A DNA stretch of 64,000 bases, from NCBI GenBank assembly GCA_003134765.1, contig PLCM01000020.1:21647-85646 (forward strand), written 5' to 3'. This document shows, piece after piece, positions 55,463 to 63,500 of this stretch (its first letter is position 1; the number at the start of each line of letters is the position of its first letter). Position numbers and translations under genes: made by a program. Under the pieces are notes generated by a model. That model did no database searches. It worked only from the letters and a program-made list of their open reading frames with translations, and was not told the DNA's origin. Source of the stretch: Spartobacteria bacterium (GTDB lineage Bacteria > Verrucomicrobiota > Verrucomicrobiia > Chthoniobacterales > UBA10450).

Positions 55463-56593
55463 ATGAGAACGAGGAAGACCAGAACTTGGCGGCGAATCAT
55501 CTTCGCAGCGCTGTGCCTCGCTTCGAGCTGCGCTGTCTCGCTGGCGGAGGATTGGAATGTCGTCCGCCCAAACAACCGCCCTTACGTGAGTTTTGCCAAC
55601 GTCGCGCAGTTTTATCAGTTTCCCGAATACACTCGCGTCAGTCGCACCGTCTCTCTTCGGAGCGAGCACCGAACAATTCGCGCCCAGGCCGGCACGAGCG
55701 AGCTCTCCATCAATGGGGTCCGGTTCTTGACCCATTTTCCCCTGCTGAATGGCAGCAACGAAGATCTGATTTCAGTCATGGACGTGAGCAAAATCATCGA
55801 ACCGATCTTGCGGCCGAGCCGCATCCAGAAATCCGAGAAGATCGAGACCGTCGTCCTCGACCCAGGGCACGGCGGCGCGGACCAGGGCGCTTCGAGCAGC
55901 TGGGGGAGCGAGAAAAACTTTACCCTCGACGTCGCTCTCGCCGCGCGCCGGGAACTAATCCGCGCCGGCTATCGGGTGGAAATGACGCGCGCGACAGACA
56001 CCGCCGTCTCTCTCGAAGAACGAGTGAATATCGCCAATCGCTTCTCGCATGCCGTTTTCGTCAGCATCCATTTCAATTCCTCGGCCGGCGGCGCGGGCGT
56101 GGAAACCTTCGCGCTCGCGCCAGAAGGGGTGACCTCGAACATGTCGAGCGAGCATCATGTCTCGGCCGCCGACGTGGCGCGACATGCCGGCAATGCGCAG
56201 GACGAACACAACATTGCGCTCACAGCTTCCATTCACGCGATGGTTCTCTCACGACTGGCGGCTTTCGATCGCGGGGTAAAGCACGCGCGTTTTCACGTCT
56301 TGCGCGACGTCAAGATCCCAGCGGTGCTGGTCGAAGGCGGATTTATCAGTGATCCGGCGGAAGGTCAGCGGATCTCGACCAGCTACTACCGACAGCGGCT
56401 CGGGGTTGCGATCGCGCAGGGAATCCAGAATTACAATGCGGCCGTAAATTACCGGACGCAGGGCACGAACTTCGCCGCCGCCAAGGTGAACCTCCCGCCT
56501 CATACCCATTCCATCAGCGAACCCTTGGGAATCGATGCGCCCATCGAAAGGCGAGATCATCCGCCATCGATCTCGATCAACGGGGGTGATTAG
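55463..56593 (+). CDS. N-acetylmuramoyl-L-alanine amidase (Amidase_3)
   Basis: 376 residues from ATG 55463, chosen because a signal peptide (IIFAALCLASSCAVSLAED) follows directly. The catalytic domain has VVLDPGHGGADQGASS (first zinc His), the glutamate ligand around SLEERVNIANRF, FVSIHFNSS (second His) and the catalytic Glu in VLVEGGFISDP. It cleaves the peptide stem from murein during cell separation. The N-terminal 100 residues may be an AMIN-like targeting region. murI follows 4 bases later. Confidence 0.9.
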   Translation: MRTRKTRTWRRIIFAALCLASSCAVSLAEDWNVVRPNNRPYVSFANVAQFYQFPEYTRVSRTVSLRSEHRTIRAQAGTSELSINGVRFLTHFPLLNGSNEDLISVMDVSKIIEPILRPSRIQKSEKIETVVLDPGHGGADQGASSSWGSEKNFTLDVALAARRELIRAGYRVEMTRATDTAVSLEERVNIANRFSHAVFVSIHFNSSAGGAGVETFALAPEGVTSNMSSEHHVSAADVARHAGNAQDEHNIALTASIHAMVLSRLAAFDRGVKHARFHVLRDVKIPAVLVEGGFISDPAEGQRISTSYYRQRLGVAIAQGIQNYNAAVNYRTQGTNFAAAKVNLPPHTHSISEPLGIDAPIERRDHPPSISINGGD

Positions 56594-56597
56594 CGTT

Positions 56598-57431
56598 ATG
56601 GCCGAAAACGGAATCGCTCCGAAAGCCCGGCCGATCGGCGTCTTCGATTCCGGTATCGGTGGATTGACCGTCGTCAGCGCCTTGCGCGCGCTCCTGCCTA
56701 ACGAATCCATCTTTTATCTCGGCGACACGGCACGGGTTCCGTACGGCGGAAAGAGCGCGGCCACCGTGCAGCGTTACAGTCTCGAGATCGCGGCCATGCT
56801 GCTCGCGGAGAACGCCAAGACGGTGGTGGTCGCTTGCAATACCGCTTCCGCCCTGGCGTTGGCGACTCTCGAGAAAACGCTACCCGTGACGGTGACCGGC
56901 GTCATCCTGCCCGGGGCCCGCGCGGCGATTGCAAAGACACGGACTGGCCATGTGGGGGTGATTGGGACGCGGGCGACGATCAACAGCGGTGCCTACGAAC
57001 GCGCCTTGCGCGCGCTGAACCCGGACGTATCCGTGACTGCGCGCGCCTGTCCATTGCTGGTCCCGTTGATCGAAGAGGGCTGGCTGGAGAGCCCCATCAC
57101 GGACGAAATCATCATGCAATATCTCTCACCGCTCCTGACAGACGGGATTGATACCCTGGTGCTCGGCTGCACGCATTACCCGCTGTTGCGGAATGCGATC
57201 ACGCGCCTGCTTGGCGACAAAATCGCCCTCGTAGATTCGGCCCAAAACTGCGCCCTCGCGGTGCGAGACCTTTTGCTTCAGGAAGACCTGAACACGCCGG
57301 AAACAAACGGCGGCCGGCTGCAAGTCGCGCTGACCGATCCGCCGGATGCTTTCCTCCGCGTGGCGCGCGAGGCGTTGCAGCTCGAGGTGGGCGAGGTGCA
57401 GGTGCGGGGTGTAATAGCGAGCGCCCTGTAG
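56598..57431 (+). CDS. murI: Glutamate racemase
   Basis: 277 residues from ATG 56598. The racemase cysteines are both present: Cys80 in VVACNTAS and Cys191 in LGCTHYP, with Asp17 in GVFDSGIGGLTV. It supplies D-glutamate for peptidoglycan, matching the amidase gene just upstream. The stop codon TAG is formed by the TGTAG end of a palindromic repeat that begins at 57427. Confidence 0.95.
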   Translation: MAENGIAPKARPIGVFDSGIGGLTVVSALRALLPNESIFYLGDTARVPYGGKSAATVQRYSLEIAAMLLAENAKTVVVACNTASALALATLEKTLPVTVTGVILPGARAAIAKTRTGHVGVIGTRATINSGAYERALRALNPDVSVTARACPLLVPLIEEGWLESPITDEIIMQYLSPLLTDGIDTLVLGCTHYPLLRNAITRLLGDKIALVDSAQNCALAVRDLLLQEDLNTPETNGGRLQVALTDPPDAFLRVAREALQLEVGEVQVRGVIASAL

Positions 57432-57501
57432 CCGCCGCCCTGTGGGCGGCGCCGATTGCGACGTCCGCCCGACCAACGCATCGCATAGCGAAGCGGCTAC
57501 A
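57427..57501. repeat. TGTAGCCG...CGGCTACA palindrome supplying stops to murI and the MmcQ-like gene
   Basis: The left end TGTAGCCGCCGCCC and right end AGCGGCTACA match the mnmA-resident family. Left-end TAG is the murI stop; right-end CTA (TAG on the minus strand) is the stop of the convergent gene. Confidence 0.88.
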
Positions 57502-57841
57502 GTTTGCGTGTTGCTTTCGACAAACTCTTCACGACCAGCTCGTACGAGTGATCGATCATTTTTTTGATCTCCCGTTCGGGTATCACGCCGTCGAGCACCA
57601 CCGTGTTCCAATGTTTCTTGTTCATGTGGTACCCCGGCCCCACTTGCTCGTAACGATCCCGTAATTCCAAGGCGAGATCAGGATCGCATTTCAGGTTCAC
57701 CCTCGGCGGAACCTCGTCGAATGCCAGGAGGGCAAACATTTTGCCGTGAATTTTGAAGACGATATTGTCGGGGCCAAACGGCGTGCCTTCCGTCGCCGCG
57801 GCCTTGCTTAAGCAGTAAGAGCGAAAAGATTCGGCGTTCAT
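57497..57841 (-). CDS. MmcQ/YjbR family protein
   Basis: 114 residues. The YjbR fold is recognised from AATEGTPFGPDNIVFKIHGK, FALLAFDEVPPRVNLKCDPD, VGPGYHMNKKHWNTVVLDG and IKKMIDHSYELVVKSLSK. These small proteins resemble DNA-binding domains of the CyaY-like fold but have no settled function. The start overlaps the preceding DUF5519-type gene by 4 bases. Confidence 0.88.
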   Translation of the reverse strand: MNAESFRSYCLSKAAATEGTPFGPDNIVFKIHGKMFALLAFDEVPPRVNLKCDPDLALELRDRYEQVGPGYHMNKKHWNTVVLDGVIPEREIKKMIDHSYELVVKSLSKATRKL

Positions 57842-58260
57842 TCGAGGTTCTTCCGATGCGCCGCGATCTGAATCAACTCGAGCGCCGGAACAACATCATC
57901 GCCACCAGTAATCCAAAAGCTGATCCAACCGGAGCGCGGAAAGATGTGATGGGGCAAGGCACGTCGAGCACGAACCAGGGCGTCACGATTCGTCCGACCG
58001 ACGAAGCAGTCTAACAACCCGTTTCCGTGGATGTGGCTGGACTCTTTCCCGTCCAAAAAGAAACCGATTCCGCCGAGACGATGCACGCCGGTCCGCATGC
58101 CAGGCCAGCGACGAACCTCGGCTTCGATTGCGCTCATGGCGCGGAGACGTGCGGGGTGAAACAGGCCCGTCCAACCGAACAACATCGCGTCAAAAACCTG
58201 GGGCGCGCCGGGAAGAACCGCGAGCCATTTCAACCGGCGAACTGCGAAAGCGAAAATCAC
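57838..58260 (-). CDS. Luciferase-like/DUF5519 domain protein
   Basis: 140 residues. The conserved part reads GVHRLGGIGFFLDGKESSHI, HGNGLLDCFVGR, HHIFPRSGWISFWI and VPALELIQIA. This pattern matches the luciferase-like DUF5519 domain by memory of its His/Gly-rich motifs. No activity can be assigned. It is translated together with the YjbR-family gene. Confidence 0.65.
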   Translation of the reverse strand: MIFAFAVRRLKWLAVLPGAPQVFDAMLFGWTGLFHPARLRAMSAIEAEVRRWPGMRTGVHRLGGIGFFLDGKESSHIHGNGLLDCFVGRTNRDALVRARRALPHHIFPRSGWISFWITGGDDVVPALELIQIAAHRKNLE

Positions 58261-58284
58261 AAGTGATGCAGAAGGGAAATCCGT

Positions 58285-58330
58285 TGACCCTCACCCTACC
58301 CTCTCCCCCAAGGAGAGGAAATTCCTTCTA
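58285..58330. repeat. CCCTCTCCCCCAAGGAGAGG repeat
   Basis: A CACCCTACCCTCTCCCCCAA segment is followed by GGAGAGGAAATTCC, a short hairpin of a pattern common in intergenic REP units. It lies between the DUF5519 gene and glyQS. Confidence 0.55.
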
Positions 58331-58397
58331 CATTTGGAAGAAGGCCAGGAGGAAAGCCGGAATATATCGCTAACTTAAGGTTGCCGACAGCGTAACT

Positions 58398-59759
58398 TCA
58401 TTGAACCTGCGGCAGCAGAACGCTCGCCAGTTCACTGATTTTTACCCGCTCCTGTTTCATCGAATCGCGATGGCGGAGTGTAACGGTATCGAGCAAGGCT
58501 TGATCTTTTTCGCCGAGCGTTTCGAAATCCACGGTCACGCCGAACGGCGTGCCCGCTTCATCCTGGCGGCGATAACGCCGGCCGATCGCTCCGGTCTCGT
58601 CGTAGAAGACATTCATCTGCGGACGGAGCAATGCCACGATTTCACGGGCCTTGCTGACCAGCTGCTCGTTGTTCTTCAGGAGCGGAAACACACCCACTTT
58701 CACAGGGGCGATCCGGGGGTGAAACCGCATCACAATGCGAGTTTCGGATTTACCCTTTTCATCCGTAACGGTCTCCTCGTCATAAGCGTTGCAAAGGAGC
58801 GCGAGCACCGTCCGGTCCACCCCCGCACTGGGCTCGACTACGTGGGGGATAAAACGCTGTTTCGTTTCCTCGTCGAAATAATCCAGCGGCTTGCCACTCG
58901 CTCCCTGGTGCTGCTTCAAATCGTAATCAGTCCGGTACGCCACGCCCTCCAGTTCCTGGCGCCCGAACGGGAAATCGTACTCGATGTCGTAGGTTCCCTT
59001 GGAATAAAAGGCGCGATCCGTGTCTGGCACCGTCAGGACGTGCAGTTTCTCGCGCGACAAGCCAATGTTCTCGTAGAACTTGATTCGCTCTTCCTTCCAG
59101 TACTCCAGGAACTCCATCCCCTGCTCCGGACGGCAAAAATATTCGAGCTCCATCTGCTCGAACTCGCGCGAGCGAAAAATGTAATTCCGAGGATTGATCT
59201 CGTTCCGAAACGCCTTCCCGATCTGGGCGATGCCGAACGGCAATTTCTTCCGAGCCGTATCCAGCACGTTCTTGAACTGCACGAAAATCGACTGCGCCGT
59301 CTCCGGGCGCAGATAGGTCACGCTGTTTTCGTCTTCCGTCGCGCCGATGAACGTTTTGAACATCAGGTTAAACGCGCGCGGCTCGGTCAGATCTTTTCCA
59401 CCGCAATTCGGGCATTGTTTCACCCCGTGTTTTTCCGGGAGCTGATCGGCCCGCAACCGGACTTTGCAAGTCCGGCAATCAACCATGGGGTCAGTGAAAG
59501 TTTCCTCGTGCCCGCTCGCTTTCCAGACCGCGCGGCTCATCAGGATCGCGCCGTCCATGCCGACGACGTCATCCCGTTCCCGCACCATGACGCGCCACCA
59601 ATAATCTTTCACATTCCGCTTCAGCTCGACACCAAGCGGCCCGTAATCCCAGCAGCCGTTCAGGCCGCCGTAAATTTCGCTCGATTGGAAAATGAATCCC
59701 CGCCGCTTGCACAAGCTGACGATCTTCTCCATTCGCTGTGGATCGGTAGGCGTAGTCAT
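58398..59759 (-). CDS. glyQS: Glycyl-tRNA synthetase (alpha2 type)
   Basis: 453 residues, a typical length for the homodimeric enzyme. Class II motifs are visible: GCWDYGPLGVELKRNVKDYW, TYLRPETAQSIFVQFKNV, GIAQIGKAFRNEINPRNYIF with the EFEQMELEYFC motif, and VVEPSAGVDRTVLALL (motif 3). A four-cysteine cluster (CRTC...CPNC) fits a zinc site. The C-terminal anticodon-binding domain starts around RIAPVKVGVFPL. It charges tRNA-Gly. Confidence 0.96.
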   Translation of the reverse strand: MTTPTDPQRMEKIVSLCKRRGFIFQSSEIYGGLNGCWDYGPLGVELKRNVKDYWWRVMVRERDDVVGMDGAILMSRAVWKASGHEETFTDPMVDCRTCKVRLRADQLPEKHGVKQCPNCGGKDLTEPRAFNLMFKTFIGATEDENSVTYLRPETAQSIFVQFKNVLDTARKKLPFGIAQIGKAFRNEINPRNYIFRSREFEQMELEYFCRPEQGMEFLEYWKEERIKFYENIGLSREKLHVLTVPDTDRAFYSKGTYDIEYDFPFGRQELEGVAYRTDYDLKQHQGASGKPLDYFDEETKQRFIPHVVEPSAGVDRTVLALLCNAYDEETVTDEKGKSETRIVMRFHPRIAPVKVGVFPLLKNNEQLVSKAREIVALLRPQMNVFYDETGAIGRRYRRQDEAGTPFGVTVDFETLGEKDQALLDTVTLRHRDSMKQERVKISELASVLLPQVQ

Positions 59760-59767
59760 GGCGTTGT

Positions 59768-59821
59768 GGTAGGGACGCCGCGCTGCGGCGTCCGCGGACA
59801 GCGCAGCGCGCTGTCCCTACC
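59768..59821. repeat. GGTAGGGACGC palindrome
   Basis: GGTAGGGACGCCGCGCTGCG and its complement ending CGCGCTGTCCCTACC form a 54-base palindrome with inner hairpins, in the gap between glyQS and the OsmC gene. Confidence 0.88.
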
Positions 59822-59824
59822 TGA

Positions 59825-60271
59825 TTATTTCTCCACCGTAACCTTCGTCTTCACCGAATTGGCGATAAAACATTCGGTGTGCGCGAAGTGGTGCATCTCA
59901 TCGAGTTCCTGTTCGGTCGGCTGTTTCTCACCGGAGAACGTGATTTTGGGGTGCAATTCTACGCGGGTGATCGCCATTTTGCCGTTCTCATTTTTCTCCA
60001 TGTGGCCGACCGCATCATCCGTGTATTCGTCCATGACGAATTTCTTTTTGCAGGCAACGGCGAGGAACGTGAGCATGTGGCAACTGGAGAGCGAAGCGAC
60101 GAACGCCTCCTCCGGATCGACATTGGCAGGATTCCCGAGATACGCCGGCGCGGCCGAGGCCTGCATCTCGTGGCCACCGTCGAATTTCCAGGTGTGATCG
60201 CGCGAATACTTCTGATATTCGAACGGCTTATCGCCGCGTTGCCAATTGAGAGAAACTTTGTGTTCGGACAT
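59825..60271 (-). CDS. OsmC/Ohr family peroxide-resistance protein
   Basis: 148 residues. The two redox-active cysteines are in SLSSCHMLTFL and HTECFIANSV, and the conserved Arg/Lys-rich N-terminal domain precedes them. Such proteins reduce organic hydroperoxides with lipoylated or thiol partners. It follows a GGTAGGGAC-type repeat and precedes the glycyl-tRNA synthetase on the same strand. Confidence 0.88.
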   Translation of the reverse strand: MSEHKVSLNWQRGDKPFEYQKYSRDHTWKFDGGHEMQASAAPAYLGNPANVDPEEAFVASLSSCHMLTFLAVACKKKFVMDEYTDDAVGHMEKNENGKMAITRVELHPKITFSGEKQPTEQELDEMHHFAHTECFIANSVKTKVTVEK

Positions 60272-60308
60272 GCCCTCCTAATAGAGCGGCGGGACGCCGC
60301 TGACAAGT

Positions 60309-60339
60309 GGTAGGGACGCCGTAGCGCTCCATCCCTACC
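60309..60339. repeat. Minimal GGTAGGGACGC palindrome
   Basis: GGTAGGGACGCCGTAGCGCT is completed by CCATCCCTACC, a 31-base copy of the family seen at 59768 and 51754. Confidence 0.8.
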
Positions 60340-60390
60340 GGTCTGCTTGACACGTCCCTCGTCACTGGTCATTTATCACTTCCCCATCCC

Positions 60391-60455
60391 GCGCGATTGG
60401 CTCAGTGGTAGAGCGGTCGCCGCGGCGACAAGTCGCACCCAACGTGGGCCGCCGA
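60391..60455 (+). pseudogene. Decayed tRNA remnant
   Basis: GCGCGATTGGCTCAGTGGTA followed by GAGC is a perfect tRNA 5' acceptor strand and D arm. The next stem GTCGC/GCGAC is kept, but the anticodon loop is only CGCG, four bases instead of seven. A CCCA-ACG-TGGG mini-stem follows where the T arm should be, and no ATCGCGC 3' acceptor strand is seen within 100 bases. It cannot fold as a functional tRNA. Confidence 0.6.
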
Positions 60456-60566
60456 AGGCGCTTTTCTCTGGAAAGCCCAAACGAAGGCATTATCGGCGTC
60501 GAGCACGGTCGAGGCAATTTTGATTATTGGGAGATCCACACCTGAATACGCCCCGGCCTTTCCCTT

Positions 60567-63500
60567 TTACTGGAGGAAGTAGACTTGGACGACCCCAATA
60601 CCCGTTGCCTGATTGTTGCCCCGTACTTGTGCGGTGTACTGCCCGGGCTGTATGGTGGCAACCAAGGCCGATTCAAGGTCATTAGTCGGTTGGAGGCCGG
60701 TGTTCTCAATTTCCTGCTGTTGGCTACTTCCGTCAGGGCGCGTCTTCCAATTGTCGTTTTCCAGCACGATTGCTCCGTTCTGATCCCTTAGCTGAAGCGT
60801 GGGATCGGCCAGAGCGTTGGTGATACCAAACGCCGTCAAGGAAGGGCCTATCGCACAAATCACGGCTTTGACCGGCCCATTCTGCACGATAAAGCCGGCG
60901 ATCATGAGTTTATCGCCAGCTTGAATTAAACCTCTCGTTGCAATGTTGGCCAGCCTGGTGGGGGACGCGGCACTGATATCGTAGGCATCGACGACGCCGG
61001 TGCCAGTGGTGTTCCCCACGCCGCGCACGACCGCCGTGTAACTGCCCGGAGCAAGATTCGCGATGATGGCGGACTCCAGGTCATCGCCCGGTGCGAGCCC
61101 GCTCGCGCTGATCTCCGCAGATTGATCACCGATGATGAGGCCGCCTACCTGGGTGGTTCTCCAGTTGTCGTTGGTCGCGATCGTTAGGTTGCTCGCATCA
61201 TGGATCTCCAGGACCGGATTCGCTAACGCGTCAGTTATCCCAAAGGCGGCAAGCGATGGGCCAATCGCACGCACGATGATTTTCTTGGTTAAGCCCACCG
61301 GGCCTTGCACGATAAAGCCTTCGATCAGCACGTTGTCATCCGTGCCGACCGGGAGGCGGGTAGAGACATTGCCGACCAAGCCGACATCGTTGACTCTGAT
61401 GTTCACCGTAGCCGTCGTGGAGCCGCCGGAGTTAGTTGCCGTCACCGTATAGTCCGTAACGGCAGACACTGCAGTCGGTGTTCCGCTGATCACGCCCGTG
61501 CTCGTGCTAAAGGAGAGTCCCGTCGGTAACGTCGCAGAGATCGAATAGGAAACGACCGGGCCGCCGCTGCTCAATGGCGTGTTATCTGTGATCAACTGAC
61601 CTTTGGTGTAGGTCGCTGGATTCGTTGAATAGGTCAGCGCTGATGGTGCGACATCCTTCACCGTGATGTTAACCGTAGCCGTCGTGGAGCCGCCGGAGTT
61701 AGTTGCCGTCACAGTGTAGTCCGTCGAAGCAGATAGTGCGGTCGGAGTACCGCTGATCACGCCGGTGCTCGTGCTGAAGGAGAGTCCGGCAGGAAGCGCG
61801 GGAGAGATCGAATAGGAAACGACCACGCCGCCGCTGCTCGAGGGCGAGTTATTGGTGATGGCCGTGCCTTTGGTGTAGGTCGCCGGATTCGTCGAATAGG
61901 TCAGCGCTGATGGCGCGACATTCTTCACCGTGATGTTAACTATAGCTGTCGTGGAGCCGCCGGAATTAGTTGCCGTCACCGTATAGTCCGTAGCGGCAGA
62001 CAGTGCCGTCGGCGTTCCGCTGATTACGCCGGTGCTCGTGCTGAAAGACAATCCAGTGGGCAACGCCGGCAAGATCGAATAGGAAACAACTGCGCCGCCA
62101 CTGCTCGACGGCGTGTTATTGGTGATGGCCGTGCCTTTGGTGTAGGTCGCAGGATTCGTCGAATAGGTCAGCGCTGATGGCGCGACATCGTTGACCGTGA
62201 TATTGACGGTAGCTGTCGTGAAGCCGCCGGAGTTAGTCGCCGTCACAGTGTAGTTCGTCGCAGCAGATAGTTCCGTCGGCGTTCCGCTGATGACGCCGGT
62301 GCTCGTGCTGAAAGATAACCCCGTGGGTAACGCCGGAGAAATCGAGTAAGACACCACCGCGCCGCCGCTGCTGGTTGGCGTATTATTGGTGAGGGCCGTG
62401 CCTTTGGTGTAGGTCGCCGGGTTCGTCGAATAGGTCAGGGACGTGGGTGCGGCATCCGCTACCACCAGGTATTTCGTGTCACTTGGGATGCCGTTGGTAA
62501 AGATGGTCACCAGAGCCGAGCCGAAAGGAAAGCCAGTCACAGGTTTCGAGGTGAAGGCCGTGTCCGACCAGCCAGCGGTCGGGTCCACCAGAAGGAATGC
62601 GACCTGACTGCTCTCGAGGCTGCGCAGTTGCACGATCGGGTAATTGCTCGAGGAATCCTGGAAGTTCCCGCCGGAAGCTTGGGAGATGCCCTGGAAACGC
62701 GAGCCAGTGAGCGTCAGGCTGCTCCCGGACTTCAGCAGGGAAGTGGCCGTGGCAATCTGCGGCTGCCAGTCGGGCCTGAGAAACCCCAGCCCAATGTCGT
62801 ACAGTTCCGAGCTCGCGAGAGAGCTGCTGCCGTTAAATCCTCCTGTAACAAGCACCTTGCCGTTGGGCAGCAACGTCGCCCTGTGACTATTGCGTGCGGT
62901 GGCGATGCTGCCGGTCGCACTCCAGGTCCCGCTCGCCGGATCGTATAGTTCCGCGCTCGCGAGCGAGCCGCTGCTGTTATTTCCTCCTGCGACGAGCACG
63001 TTGCCGTTGGGCAGCAACGTCGCCGTGAGATAGTCGCGTGCGGCACCGAGGCTGCCGGTCGCCGTCCAGGTCCCGCTCGCCGGATCGTACAGTTCCGCGC
63101 TCGCGAGAGCATTAAAGCTGCTGTCCTCTCCGCCTGCGACGAGCACCTTGCCGTTGGGCAGCAACGTCGCCGTGTGACCATAGCGTGCGGCGCCGAGGCT
63201 GCTGGTCGCCGTCCAGGTCCCGCTCGCCGGATCGTACAGTTCCGCGCTCGCGAGGAAAGAGCTGTTGCTGTTAAATCCTCCTGCGACAAGCACCTTGCCG
63301 TTGGGCAGCAACGTCGCCGTGTGATAGTGGCGTGCGGTGGCGAGGGGGCCGGTCGCCGTCCAGCTCCCGCTCGTCGGATCGTACAGTTCCGCGCTCGCGA
63401 GCGAGCTGGTGCCAACTCCTCCAGCGACGAGCACCTTGCCGTTGGGCAGCAACGTCGCCGTGTGATCGTAGCGTGCGGTGGCGAGGCTGCTGGTCGCACT

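Noticed and set aside
58401..60197. A 598-codon open frame on the plus strand
   Set aside because: It is antisense to glyQS and OsmC, whose family motifs are unmistakable; the plus-strand translation has no recognisable domain.
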